Source: an uncultured Clostridia bacterium
GTDB taxonomy: Bacteria; Bacillota; Clostridia; TANB77; CAG-508
Assembly: GCA_948777935.1 (NCBI GenBank)
Contig: CAQDYY010000001.1
Coordinates: 440,191-504,190 of the forward strand
Direction: 5' to 3'
DNA length: 64,000 nt
Shown here: positions 33,767-43,010 of the stretch, piece after piece
Layout of the letters: each line of letters begins with the position of its first letter
Position numbering within the stretch: the stretch's first letter is position 1
Made by a program: the position numbers and the translations under genes
The notes under the pieces: model-generated
Told to the model about the DNA's origin: nothing
Databases searched by the model: none
What the model saw: the letters and a program-made list of their open reading frames with translations, nothing else

Positions 33767-35203
33767 TTAAATTCTTGCAACTCCACTTACAATTTTAGAT
33801 TCTTTTACACTATTTAGTGCTTTATTTCCTCCTGAAATTACAATTAAATCTCCACTTTCTAATATTCCTTTTGACTTTAGTTTTTCAATACCCTTTTCAA
33901 CTGTTTCATCTATTGTTGCTCCAGATTCTACATATACAGGGAAAACATTCCATGCTAATGCTAATTGGTTGAATGTTCTTCTATTATCTGTTACAGCTAA
34001 AATTGGGCATCCTGCTCCCATTCCTGAGAATTTTCTTGCAGTATCTCCTGAATTTGTATAACATACAATTGCATCTGCTTTTGTATTTTTTGCCATAACA
34101 CATGTTGAGTAAACAATATTTGATTCTAAATCATTTAATTCTATATTTTTGTTTTCAACAAATTTCTTCCAGTAATCAATTTCTGGTTCTATTCTATGAG
34201 CAATTTTGCTCATTGTTTTAACACATTCTAGTGGAAATTTACCCATTGCACATTCCCCTGAAAGCATTATAGCACTTGTTCTATCATAAATAGCATTTGC
34301 AACATCACTTGCTTCTGCTCTTGTTGGTAATGGATTGCTCATCATAGATTCTAGCATTTGTGTTGCTGTAATTGCTGGTTTATTTGCTTTATTTGATAAT
34401 TTAATAAATTTCTTTTGCATAATTGGTGGTTCTGTAAAGTCTGTTTCTGTAGCCATATCTCCACGTGCAATCATTTGTGCATCAGCTTTATCAACAATAA
34501 TTTCCATGTTGCTTAAACCTTCAACATTTTCTACTTTTGTAATAATTTTTACATCTTTTCCACCATTTGCATCTAATACTTCTCTTACTTGACGAATATC
34601 ATCTTCATTTCTTGCAAATGATACAGCAACATAGTCGTAGTCATGTTCACAAGCAGTTTTTAAATCTGCAATATCTTTTTCTTTTAATGCTGGAAGACGA
34701 ATTGCAGTTCCTGGTAAGTTCATTGTTTTTCTACTTCCTAAACCATTTCCATGAACAACAGTACATACAATATCTTTTCCAACTATTTCATCTACTACTA
34801 ATTCAATAGCTCCATCATCTATTAATACTTTTGCACCTGGTTTTAAATCTTGGTATAGATTTTTATAACTTACAGATACTCTGTCTTTGTCTCCTATAAT
34901 GTCTTCATTTACTAATGTAAATTTTTGTCCATCTTCTAATTTTATTTTTTCATTTTTTCCTGTAACAAGCATACCTGTTCTAATTTCAGGTCCTTGCATA
35001 TCTAATATCATAGCTATTGGAAGATCTTGTTCTTTTCTAATACGAATGATATCTTCTGTTTTTTCAGATTGTTCATCCCAACTTCCATGTGAATAGTTAA
35101 TTCTACATACATTTAATCCTGCTTCAAATAAATCTTCTAACATATGTTCACTAGCAGGTCCAATTGTTCCAACAATTTTAGTTTTTTTCAAATCTTTCTT
35201 CAA
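33767..35203 (-). CDS. pyk: Pyruvate kinase
   Basis: The 478-residue enzyme converts PEP and ADP to pyruvate and ATP. It shows KTKIVGTIGPASEH, NYSHGSWDEQ, the active-site Lys region and the metal-binding IARGDMATET. TATQMLESMMSNPLPTRAEASDVANAI, the pyruvate kinase signature, is intact. I chose TTG at 35203, preceded by AAGAGGGA, since it matches the usual N-terminus; the frame runs 16 codons further upstream. There is no extra C-terminal PEP-utiliser domain. Confidence 0.96.
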   Translation of the reverse strand: MKKDLKKTKIVGTIGPASEHMLEDLFEAGLNVCRINYSHGSWDEQSEKTEDIIRIRKEQDLPIAMILDMQGPEIRTGMLVTGKNEKIKLEDGQKFTLVNEDIIGDKDRVSVSYKNLYQDLKPGAKVLIDDGAIELVVDEIVGKDIVCTVVHGNGLGSRKTMNLPGTAIRLPALKEKDIADLKTACEHDYDYVAVSFARNEDDIRQVREVLDANGGKDVKIITKVENVEGLSNMEIIVDKADAQMIARGDMATETDFTEPPIMQKKFIKLSNKANKPAITATQMLESMMSNPLPTRAEASDVANAIYDRTSAIMLSGECAMGKFPLECVKTMSKIAHRIEPEIDYWKKFVENKNIELNDLESNIVYSTCVMAKNTKADAIVCYTNSGDTARKFSGMGAGCPILAVTDNRRTFNQLALAWNVFPVYVESGATIDETVEKGIEKLKSKGILESGDLIVISGGNKALNSVKESKIVSGVARI

Positions 35204-35313
35204 TTTAATTCCCTCTTTCTTATTTTTAACTATGTGAGTATTATAACACATATAAATTTAATTATTCAATAGTATTGTAGCAAAAAAGTTTACATTTTTG
35301 GTTTTTGTGTTTT

Positions 35314-35706
35314 TTATATTTTGTTATCGAAATCTTCCGCAAATTCTTTTAATGCATGTATATGTGTTGTTATAATCCTTTCATATATATCATCTGCTAT
35401 GTCTTCTTTATATGTATGAGAAGTTAAATTTCTGTCTTTTAGCATATCCATCCACATTTGTCCATCTTGTATTAAATTATACTGAAATGCATTTTTTATT
35501 GTTGCATTTGGTCCATAATCTTGAATACTTCCTACATATTCTAAATATTTTTGTACTGTTTTCCACCATAGTTCAAAAGTATATTCATACGCATGTATAA
35601 TAGCTGCTTTACTCATCTCAGACTCATCATCTTTTTCAACAAATTCTGTTAATTTCAAATATGCTTTTCTAAAAGCATTATATGATTCTGTTAAATTATT
35701 TGGCAT
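35314..35706 (-). CDS. HEPN-domain toxin of a type VII HEPN/MNT pair (HI0074-like)
   Basis: About 130 helical residues matching the nucleotidyltransferase substrate-binding protein (HI0074) family. It carries RNLTSHTY, an exact R-x4-H-x-Y motif, at 92-99. In characterised pairs the HEPN protein is an RNase toxin, and the partner AMPylates the Tyr of this motif to silence it. The ATG at 35706 has AAGGAG 9 bases upstream. It overlaps the MNT gene by 11 bp on the downstream side, the usual antitoxin-first order. Confidence 0.9.
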   Translation of the reverse strand: MPNNLTESYNAFRKAYLKLTEFVEKDDESEMSKAAIIHAYEYTFELWWKTVQKYLEYVGSIQDYGPNATIKNAFQYNLIQDGQMWMDMLKDRNLTSHTYKEDIADDIYERIITTHIHALKEFAEDFDNKI

Positions 35707-36004
35707 ATATTTCAACTCCTTCTTTTAATATATTTTCTCTAATTCTATTTTCTTTTCCTAAAGCATTAAAATTAATTAAATCAACTTTATATGGCATATA
35801 TAGTTCATCTATTTCAAAAAATATTTTTGTATTTATTGTATTGGTAAGATCATCTCCAAATAATGCAATATCTATGTCTGATGCTTTTTTATAATCTCCA
35901 CGAGCCCTTGAACCAAATATTACAGCTCTTGTAACTTCTTCATATTTTCTTATAATATTTACTATATCTTCTATAATAATTTTATCTACCCCAAATTGTT
36001 CCAT
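35696..36004 (-). CDS. MNT-type nucleotidyltransferase antitoxin
   Basis: The 102-residue minimal nucleotidyltransferase has IFGSRARGDYKKASDIDIALF. Gly31-Ser32, ten residues, then Asp43-x-Asp45 exactly fit the GSx10DxD motif that binds metal and ATP. In type VII toxin-antitoxin systems such proteins modify the HEPN toxin on Tyr with AMP. It precedes and overlaps the HEPN gene. The start follows a GGGGGGAAAA site. Confidence 0.92.
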   Translation of the reverse strand: MEQFGVDKIIIEDIVNIIRKYEEVTRAVIFGSRARGDYKKASDIDIALFGDDLTNTINTKIFFEIDELYMPYKVDLINFNALGKENRIRENILKEGVEIYAK

Positions 36005-36065
36005 TTTTCCCCCCTACAAAAGCATTATACACAAAAACAATATAAATTGCAATTACTTATATATA

Positions 36066-36105
36066 AAAACCAAAATAGAGCCCTTTTAGGCTCTATTTTG
36101 GTTTT
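36066..36105. terminator. Strong bidirectional terminator overlapping the end of the 107-residue gene
   Basis: AAAACCAAAATAGAGCC pairs with GGCTCTATTTTGGTTTT (17 bp) around a 6-base loop. The last codons and stop of the minus-strand gene at 36086 lie inside the stem. Confidence 0.88.
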
Positions 36106-36409
36106 CCTCATACGTGTACTTGTGCTTTCCTTCGTGCTTGCTTTCATTTTTCCAGTTATACGCTTCGAAAATAAAATCTGCTTGTGCTACGCTTATACTT
36201 TCCAGCCTTTGCATACGTTTGTTTACTTCAGGATGCATATGGAATTCTCCACAAGTCCACGTTTGCATACTACGATTCACCATCATTTGTCCAAAATAAA
36301 GTACTTTTTTCCGAAAAAATCGCTTGTACAAGATTTGAACATCGAAAATGCAAATTTTTTCACCAACAATAGCTGGTGTCACTTTGTAGTCAAATTTGTA
36401 GCCCTTCAT
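36086..36409 (-). CDS. Hypothetical 107-residue protein
   Basis: ATG with AAAGGAC upstream. The protein (MKGYKFDYKVTPAIVGEKIC onwards) has a DVQILYKRFFRKKVLYFGQM segment and a Cys/His-containing MQTWTCGEFHMHPEVNKRMQ, and ends in a charged tail KNESKHEGKHKYTYEENQ. It has no membrane helix and no family I recognise. It ends in a terminator and lies upstream of the MNT/HEPN pair. Confidence 0.65.
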   Translation of the reverse strand: MKGYKFDYKVTPAIVGEKICIFDVQILYKRFFRKKVLYFGQMMVNRSMQTWTCGEFHMHPEVNKRMQRLESISVAQADFIFEAYNWKNESKHEGKHKYTYEENQNRA

Positions 36410-36527
36410 GTTTTGTCCTTTCTGTTATACAAGATAAATCCATATTTTTTTATCTTATATAGCTAAAACCATACCTCTTGTTACAATTTCTATTATACTA
36501 CTTTATGTTGATTTGTCAAGAACAAAA

Positions 36528-36579
36528 GGGCACAGTGGTGTCATGTCCTACGAAGTATTCCCACAAACGGTGCCCCTAC
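36528..36579. repeat. GGGCAC...TGCCCCTAC palindromic repeat, copy 5
   Basis: Same unit, with middle CCTACGAAG and right end ACGGTGCCCCTAC. It lies 13 bp past the glgP stop. Confidence 0.85.
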
Positions 36580-36591
36580 AATCAGTTTTTA

Positions 36592-39165
36592 TTATTCATT
36601 TGTAATCCATTTTACCAAGTCTAAGTTTGCGCTGTCTAATAGCATTTTATGTTTTGGCATAACTCTAAATGTATAGCCATAATTTCCTCCTGTTGTTAAT
36701 TCAATTTTTGCTTTATAAATATATGTATTTGGTTTATTTTCTACCTCTTCTACAAATTTCATTGGTATAATTTGCATACTTTTTACTACACCATTATCTA
36801 ATATTTTTCCATAATATGCTTCTACCTCAATATTTTCACGGTTAATGTTTGGAAGTTCTACAGCACAACTTACTTCTATATTGTTTCCTGCATCTAGTGT
36901 AATATTTTCTAAATTACTTTGTTGATATATTTTTATATCTTTCCAATTACTAAATAATTCATTTTTCCATGCATAATATGATGTTACTTCTTCTAAATTG
37001 TTAAAATATGTATTGTATAAATTCATAAGTGGCATATATAAATTATTTGTATAATCTACTACCATTCTAGAAGTACTATATTTTCCTCCTGTAGAAATAA
37101 TAGAATTTTTCATATATTCCATCCAAGCTTTTGAAATTCCATTTTCATCTTTATTATAATATGCTGGTATTATTTTGTTTTCTAATGTTTGGTAAATACT
37201 TTCACTATCAGCATTATCTTGTGCTTCATATGAAGGGTATTGTTCATTAGTTCCTATTAACCAACCATTTTTAGTATTATATCCTTCTGCCCACCATCCA
37301 TCAGAAATACTAAAGTTAACAACACCATTTACAGATGCTTTTTGTCCACTTGTTCCTGATGCTTCCATTGGTCTTCTTGGGTTATTTAACCATACATCAA
37401 CACCACTTACTAAATACCTTGCAATTTGAATATTATAGTTTTCTAATATGAATATCTTGCCTTTAAATTGTGGCTTTAATGATATTTCATGTATATATTT
37501 TATTAAATCTTGCCCTTCTTTATCTGCTGGATGTGCTTTACCTGCAAAAATAATTTGAACTGGGCGATTTTCATCATTTAATATTTGTGTTATTCTTTCT
37601 AAATCTCTAAATATTAATGTCGCTCTTTTGTATGTAGCAAATCTTCTTGCAAAACCAATTGTTAATGCATTTGGATTTAATTTTGAAACAACATCTTTTA
37701 TTTCATCATATCCATACCCTGCACTTTTCATGCGATTGGTTACATTATCTTTTACTAGTTTTAATAGTTTTATTTTGCGGTCAACATGTGCTTTCCATAG
37801 CTCTTCATTTGGAATATCTGCAATTTGTTTCCATGTTTCATCATCATAAATAGAATCTTGCCAGAATGGTGTTAAATACTTGTTATATAATTCTTTTAAG
37901 TTTGGTGCAAGCCATGAGCAAGTATGTATACCATTTGTAATATGTGTGATTGGGGATTCATCTGCTGAAATATTTGGCCATACATCTCCAAATAATTCTC
38001 TTGAAACCTCACCATGTAATTTACTAACACCATTTTTCTTCCCTGCAATTTTTAATGCTAAAATTCCCATATTAAAGCCTTGTTCTAAATGGTCACATGG
38101 TTTCATTCCTAATTTTAAGAAACCTTCTCTATCTAGTCCTAACCTTGTCCAGAAATCTTTAAAGTATTTTTCTACTAAATCTAATGGGAATATATCATTT
38201 CCTGCTGGTACTGGTGTATGTGTTGTAAACACAGTCTTAGAAGTTGCAATTTCTCTTGCTATATCAAATGATACTTTCTTTTCTTCCATAATATCTTTTA
38301 TTATTTCTAATAATAAGAATGATGAATGTCCTTCGTTCATATGATAAACTGTAGGTTTTAAACCTAATTCTTTTAATAAATGAGCTCCTGCCATTCCTAA
38401 TACTATCTCTTGGCGAATTCTCATTTCTTGATCTCCACCATATAATCTTAAAGTAATTTCTCTGTCTTCTTCATTAGTATTTTTGTCTATATCAGAATCT
38501 AACAAATATAATGTTACTCTACCTACATTAATTTGCCAAACTTTTAAATATACTGTTCTTTCTAAAAATTTAACATTAATAATTAATTCTTCTCCATTTT
38601 CGTTTTTTGCAGGTAAAATAGGTAGATTTAATAAATCTATATTGTGGTATATGTTTTCTTGATCACCATATCTGTTAATTTTTTGATTAAAATATCCATT
38701 TTTATATAATAGACCCACAGCAACAAAAGGTAAACCTAAATCACTTGCTGATTTTAAGTGGTCACCTGATAATATTCCTAAGCCTCCAGAATAAATTGGC
38801 ACAATTTCATCTAATCCATATTCTGCACTAAAATATGCAATTAAGTCATTTTTATTGTTTGGATATTTTTTTGAAAACCAAGTATTTTTGCTATTCATAT
38901 AGCCATCAAAGTCTTCTACTACTTTATCATATTTTTTTAGTAATTCTTGGTTTGTTGCAGCTTTCTCTAATTTTTCTTGTGATACTTGTTTTAAAAATTT
39001 AACTGGATTTTTCCCAATATTCTCCCATAAATCAATATCAATTTCTTTAAATAGCCTTAAATATTCGCTATTCCATGCCCACCATAAGTTGTTTGCAATT
39101 TCAGATAAACGGTTAATCCTCTTTGGTAATTGAGGGTTAACTGTAATTAGATTAAACATATACAT
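36592..39165 (-). CDS. glgP: Alpha-glucan (glycogen) phosphorylase, long DUF3417 type
   Basis: The 857-residue enzyme releases glucose-1-phosphate from glycogen or starch. The N-terminal DUF3417 part (LPKRINRLSEIANNLWWAWN) marks the bacterial/archaeal subgroup. FSAEYGLDEIVPIYSGGLGILSGDHLKSASDLG, VYHMNEGHSSFLLLE and the pyridoxal-phosphate Lys region EASGTSGQKASVNGVVN all fit. An AGGAGG site precedes the ATG at 39165; a second ATG two codons in is possible. No other glycogen genes are nearby. Confidence 0.96.
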   Translation of the reverse strand: MYMFNLITVNPQLPKRINRLSEIANNLWWAWNSEYLRLFKEIDIDLWENIGKNPVKFLKQVSQEKLEKAATNQELLKKYDKVVEDFDGYMNSKNTWFSKKYPNNKNDLIAYFSAEYGLDEIVPIYSGGLGILSGDHLKSASDLGLPFVAVGLLYKNGYFNQKINRYGDQENIYHNIDLLNLPILPAKNENGEELIINVKFLERTVYLKVWQINVGRVTLYLLDSDIDKNTNEEDREITLRLYGGDQEMRIRQEIVLGMAGAHLLKELGLKPTVYHMNEGHSSFLLLEIIKDIMEEKKVSFDIAREIATSKTVFTTHTPVPAGNDIFPLDLVEKYFKDFWTRLGLDREGFLKLGMKPCDHLEQGFNMGILALKIAGKKNGVSKLHGEVSRELFGDVWPNISADESPITHITNGIHTCSWLAPNLKELYNKYLTPFWQDSIYDDETWKQIADIPNEELWKAHVDRKIKLLKLVKDNVTNRMKSAGYGYDEIKDVVSKLNPNALTIGFARRFATYKRATLIFRDLERITQILNDENRPVQIIFAGKAHPADKEGQDLIKYIHEISLKPQFKGKIFILENYNIQIARYLVSGVDVWLNNPRRPMEASGTSGQKASVNGVVNFSISDGWWAEGYNTKNGWLIGTNEQYPSYEAQDNADSESIYQTLENKIIPAYYNKDENGISKAWMEYMKNSIISTGGKYSTSRMVVDYTNNLYMPLMNLYNTYFNNLEEVTSYYAWKNELFSNWKDIKIYQQSNLENITLDAGNNIEVSCAVELPNINRENIEVEAYYGKILDNGVVKSMQIIPMKFVEEVENKPNTYIYKAKIELTTGGNYGYTFRVMPKHKMLLDSANLDLVKWITNE

Positions 39166-39263
39166 TGTAATATTTCCTCCTTAGTTTCTACAAATAATTT
39201 ATCTTTTGATATAATTATTATCTATTATAATAATTAAAAAGTCAAACATTTTTTGCAACTTTT

Positions 39264-39293
39264 TTGACTTTTTTTATGTAATAATGTTATACT
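39264..39293 (+). promoter_or_regulatory. Promoter of the 229-residue membrane hypothetical
   Basis: TTGACT (39264-39269), 18 bp spacer, TATACT (39288-39293), then AGGAGGAAA before the ATG at 39326. Confidence 0.7.
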
Positions 39294-39325
39294 CTATATA
39301 AAGAATTTTTTAGGAGGAAATTTTT

Positions 39326-40015
39326 ATGGGAAATATAACAAACATGAAGAAAGCATTAGATGATAGAACTAACACTAATTTATCATATATAAAGAATAAA
39401 GTAAAATCCCCTATGAAGAAAAAGGGAATTAGAGGATTTGTTGCTCTTGTAGCACCTGGTGCATCTAGCAAATATAAATTAAATCAAAATCAAAGAAAAG
39501 TTCAATTATATGGAAGAACAATATTAGGTATTGCTACTGCTATATCTGCAATTACTATTGGTGCTACATCTTTTAAAGGTAATTCTATTGATAATACTTC
39601 TGTATCTAAAACTCAAGAAATGTTACAACAAGATAACTTAATTGAAACAGCTGAAAATAAGCTATTGGAATGTGTTTTTGGTGATAATCTTGCTAGTATT
39701 GATAATTCTGAAGTAGTATACGATATAGACAGATTTGATGGTCATCAAATTCTTAAAATAGTTTCTAGAACAAATGAATTAGAAAAAACTCTATTTACTT
39801 ACGATCCAAATTTCTTTTCAGATAAGTTTACTAATTCAAAAGAAATTGTTTCTTTAATGAATGATACTATAGATGTTTATTTTTCTAAAAATGCTTCTAA
39901 AAAGAAATTAGAAAGTTTAAAAGAATCTATAGAAAAATGTGAAAATAAGAATTTTAAATTTAAAAATAATCATATTGTTGAAGATAAACAAATTGAAAAT
40001 GACAATGAAAGATAA
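39326..40015 (+). CDS. Hypothetical 229-residue protein with one membrane helix
   Basis: A Lys-rich N-terminal cytoplasmic segment of about 65 residues is followed by one hydrophobic helix (ILGIATAISAITIGATSF) and a soluble domain of about 140 residues ending in a charged tail. This resembles type II single-pass topology. No domain is recognised. AGGAGG precedes the ATG, a promoter lies upstream and a hairpin terminator at 40150 follows, so it is monocistronic. Confidence 0.75.
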   Translation: MGNITNMKKALDDRTNTNLSYIKNKVKSPMKKKGIRGFVALVAPGASSKYKLNQNQRKVQLYGRTILGIATAISAITIGATSFKGNSIDNTSVSKTQEMLQQDNLIETAENKLLECVFGDNLASIDNSEVVYDIDRFDGHQILKIVSRTNELEKTLFTYDPNFFSDKFTNSKEIVSLMNDTIDVYFSKNASKKKLESLKESIEKCENKNFKFKNNHIVEDKQIENDNER

Positions 40016-40149
40016 AAAACTTTTTATTTAATGTATATACAATATATTCCATTTCTTTCTATTTATATATATATTCTATTATATGTATGCATATAAGCTA
40101 AATGCTAGGAATATCTAGAATATCATATATTACTAACGGTAAAATATGG

Positions 40150-40178
40150 TAACCACAAGCTTTTGTGGTTATTTTTTA
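40150..40178 (+). terminator. Terminator between the membrane hypothetical and the XRE gene
   Basis: AACCACAAGCTTTTGTGGTT stem-loop followed by ATTTTTTAT, 135 bp after the stop. The 250 bp gap shows no other feature. Confidence 0.8.
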
Positions 40179-40273
40179 TGTATAAAAATTCCGTATATAA
40201 TCCACAATAACTACCAAAAATTATCATTCATTTATAAAAATGGTTCTGTTATTTTATAATATAGGTGGTTTAT

Positions 40274-40612
40274 ATGAAATTAGATAAAAAGACTAATATT
40301 AAAATTGGTGAAATTTTAAGAAAAACTAGAAAATCTCTTGGTTATACACAAGAAGATGTTGCAGAAATGTTAGACCTTGCTTCTCGTTATGTTTATGATA
40401 TTGAAAGGGACAAAACAAAAGGAAGTATTGATACTTTGGTTAAACTTTGTAATATATATAATATTACACCAACATATGTTTTACAACACTATTTAAATGT
40501 TGATAAAGAATATCAAATTGACCCAGATTTAATTGGCTTTTATGATCTTAATAGGCGTGACCAAGAAATTGTACTTGCTCTAATTCGCTATATGAATATT
40601 AATAATACCTAA
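40274..40612 (+). CDS. XRE-family helix-turn-helix regulator
   Basis: The 112-residue protein has an N-terminal HTH_3 domain: IGEILRKTRKSLGYTQEDVAEMLDLASRYVYDIERDKTKGSIDTLVKLCNIYNI, given here in family order with the QEDVAE and YVYDIE helices. It ends in DPDLIGFYDLNRRDQEIVLALIRYM. ATG at 40274 has AGGTGG in front. Such small regulators control neighbouring or mobile genes; the target is unknown. Confidence 0.9.
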   Translation: MKLDKKTNIKIGEILRKTRKSLGYTQEDVAEMLDLASRYVYDIERDKTKGSIDTLVKLCNIYNITPTYVLQHYLNVDKEYQIDPDLIGFYDLNRRDQEIVLALIRYMNINNT

Positions 40613-40615
40613 AAA

Positions 40616-40669
40616 GAGGCACAGTGGTGTCATGTCTAACTGGTATTTTCACAAACGATGCCCCCCTAC
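40616..40669. repeat. GGGCAC...TGCCCCTAC palindromic repeat, copy 6 (degenerate)
   Basis: GAGGCACAGTGGTGTCATGTCTAAC at the left, with ATTTTCACAAACGATGCCCCCCTAC at the right. It carries a G-to-A, a CC-to-TT and extra C bases compared with copy 2. It lies right after the XRE stop. Confidence 0.8.
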
Positions 40670-40720
40670 ATTTTAGCTTAAATAATAAATAGAAAAAGGT
40701 TACTTTGAAAGTAGTCTTTT

Positions 40721-41920
40721 TTAATCTCCTTTTTTTGGATGATGTAACATATATATTAATGTATTTTGAAATGTAATTTGGAAAAGCATAAAAAATGCTG
40801 ATAAGCCTAAAATATATCTAATTCCATAATTGTATACTATTCCTGCAAAAAATAACCCTATTGCTTGTGATATATATGATACAACATGAGAAACATTGTT
40901 AAATGCTAATTGATATTCTTTTGGAACAGAGTTTATATATCTCCCATCAATTCTATTTTCATATGCAGTTGATATTAGAATAGACCAAGTAATTGCTATT
41001 AAGCATATTATTAAATTATTTGTTAAAAATGCTATAAAATAGCCTATAAATCTAATTCCAAATTTTATAAAGTTCGTAATATAATCATCTTTTGGTGTAA
41101 AATATTTTAATGCTAAAATTCCTATAGCATCTGCAATTAGCCCTACAATTAATAAATAATTCGTTGCATTTCCTGCCGAAAACCCAAACATATTCGTTAA
41201 CATTAACATTTTTAACCCTAATCCTATTTGCATAGAAATATTTCCGAAAGCATTATATAGTAAATAAATTCTAATAAGTTTATGTTCTTTTATATATTTT
41301 AAAATATTGCCTTCTTCTATTTCTTTAGTTTCAATATTGCATTTGTTTGTTCTTATAGTTAGTAATATTATACATGCTATAATTAGAAAAATAATTGAAA
41401 TATATAAGCATATATTATAATCTATAAAAACACTAAAAAACGCTTTTCCTATAAGCATTCCACCAATTAGAATACCTATATCTTTAAATAGATACTCAAT
41501 TAGCTTTCTCTTACTATATAAAATATCATCTTTTTTGATTGTACAAATAAATGGATAAATACAAATTGTTGCCATTTGTTCTATGATAACATCTATTATA
41601 ATACTAATTCTAATTAAGTTTACATATTCGCCACCATTTATTCTAAATAATACAAACATATTTAATATCTTTACAATAAAAGAGATTAAAAAGAAGTTTT
41701 TTAGTTTGTTTCCATGTATTTTATTTGTAACAAGTAGTATTCCTAATGCACATAGTAAAGTACCCATACTTAATATTTGGCTAATTTGGTTTGTAGTAAA
41801 ACTGTTATTTTCTAACCATAGTTGTCTAAAATTCCCCCATAAGCCTATCGAGATACTATAAAATGCTAACATAATTAATATTTTGTTTTCGTTTGTTAAT
41901 TTATTCATTCTTTCTTTCAT
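40721..41920 (-). CDS. MFS-type transporter
   Basis: A 399-residue membrane protein with about 12 helices and the layout of a major facilitator. A helix-rich N half has ILMLAFYSISIGLWGNFRQLW. A central charged loop (RTNKCNIETKEIEEGNILKYIKEHK) sits after helix 6. Substrate is unknown. Codon use and composition match the neighbours. It converges on the XRE gene across a degenerate palindrome. Confidence 0.8.
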   Translation of the reverse strand: MKERMNKLTNENKILIMLAFYSISIGLWGNFRQLWLENNSFTTNQISQILSMGTLLCALGILLVTNKIHGNKLKNFFLISFIVKILNMFVLFRINGGEYVNLIRISIIIDVIIEQMATICIYPFICTIKKDDILYSKRKLIEYLFKDIGILIGGMLIGKAFFSVFIDYNICLYISIIFLIIACIILLTIRTNKCNIETKEIEEGNILKYIKEHKLIRIYLLYNAFGNISMQIGLGLKMLMLTNMFGFSAGNATNYLLIVGLIADAIGILALKYFTPKDDYITNFIKFGIRFIGYFIAFLTNNLIICLIAITWSILISTAYENRIDGRYINSVPKEYQLAFNNVSHVVSYISQAIGLFFAGIVYNYGIRYILGLSAFFMLFQITFQNTLIYMLHHPKKGD

Positions 41921-42007
41921 TTGTTCCCTCTACAATTTTATTCTTTAAAATTATATCGATATATATCTAAAAATGCAACAAAAAAATCAATAAATGTAAT
42001 ATTTATT

Positions 42008-42283
42008 GTAATTATTCAATGCTTTTTTGAAAACATCTCTATATGAATATTTTTGTAAGAACCCTCCGTCAGTGCTTCGCACTGCCAGCCACTGCATAAG
42101 ATATCTGTAATGCTCACTAACGTTCGCTAACAGCTATCTTAACCTCCCTTGAGTAAAGGAGGCTTTTCTCTACATTTTTAAATAAACTATTCTAGTCTAA
42201 AACAGTAGAGTAAAGGCCCCTTTATTTAAGGGGGCTGTCGTTCGTAAGAACGACTGGGGGTTCTAATATACACAATATTTTGT
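42008..42283. repeat. Long AGAACCC element X (276 bp) with extra hairpin module
   Basis: It starts GTAATTATTCAATGC and ends CACAATATTTTGT, ends it shares with element Y at 61266-61484. Inside lies a standard AGAACCC element. The left stem is CAGTGC/GCACTG, followed by an extra roughly 63 bp module (about 42085-42147) with stem AAGATATCTGT/ACAGCTATCTT. CCTCCCTTgagtAAAGGAGG, the spacer and right stem GTCGTTC/GAACGAC follow. The 87 bp before it, after the MFS gene start, hold nothing recognisable. Confidence 0.9.
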
Positions 42284-42328
42284 CTCAAATGTATTGACTA
42301 ATTACTATCTATTGTTTTTTCATATTAT

Positions 42329-43009
42329 TTAATCTATTGTTGTACTAGTTCTTCCTGAACCTACAACATTTTCTTGTAATGAGCGCCATGTATTGCAACC
42401 TATAATTCCATCTACACTTAAACCTCTACTTGCTTGATATCTTCTTACTGCATTATACGTATTATTTCCAAATATTCCGTCTAAACCTCCTGTAGAATAT
42501 CCTAATGTGTTTAAATCATCTTGTGCAATTAATACATATACACTTAAACTTCCTCTTTTTATTAATGGATAACCTCCTGTGCTACACGCTGGTGGACTTT
42601 GCCTCCTATCAAAATGCACCCATGTAGGAGAAATACTAACTGGTTCTATATAACTCCACAATCCTGAGTTTTGTGCACTTGTTCTTAGCCTTGCTCTTTG
42701 TTCGTTTGTCCATAGTTGGGCAACATCAAAAGCAGTTCCTGCATAATGCTGTGATTGACCTGCATGCCCACCTTCCCATGGTCTTCTAAATGCATATCCT
42801 ACTGGTATTGGTGCACCCCATAATCTTCTTTGGCTATTCCATGAAGTCATTGTCCTTTTTGTAGTCCACAAAGTATTACTTCTACTTGCACCTCTAAATT
42901 CTCTAACTAGTAAAGTTCGATTTACATTATATGGCATAGGTTCTTGTAGCCCTCTATAGTAAGTTTCCATTCTATCTGTATCATTATTATAAACAATAAT
43001 TTTAGCCAT
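42329..43009 (-). CDS. M15-type peptidase with C-terminal peptidoglycan-binding domain
   Basis: The 226-residue protein has zinc-ligand motifs of the M15 D-Ala-D-Ala carboxypeptidase/endolysin type: SQHYAGTAFDVA (His88, Asp95) and PTWVHFD (His132). A PG_binding_1 domain follows (DLNTLGYSTGGLDGIFGNNT, SVDGIIGCNTWRSLQ). There is no signal peptide, as in endolysins and spore enzymes made in the mother cell. It could be a spore cortex or coat hydrolase. The ribosome site GAGGTG is buried in a hairpin (43011-43063). Confidence 0.85.
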   Translation of the reverse strand: MAKIIVYNNDTDRMETYYRGLQEPMPYNVNRTLLVREFRGASRSNTLWTTKRTMTSWNSQRRLWGAPIPVGYAFRRPWEGGHAGQSQHYAGTAFDVAQLWTNEQRARLRTSAQNSGLWSYIEPVSISPTWVHFDRRQSPPACSTGGYPLIKRGSLSVYVLIAQDDLNTLGYSTGGLDGIFGNNTYNAVRRYQASRGLSVDGIIGCNTWRSLQENVVGSGRTSTTID

Positions 43010-43010
43010 A

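Noticed and set aside
36005..36466. Plus-strand frame over the 107-residue gene
   Set aside because: It runs through the terminator stem and the antisense of a gene that has its own ribosome site and stop in the terminator.
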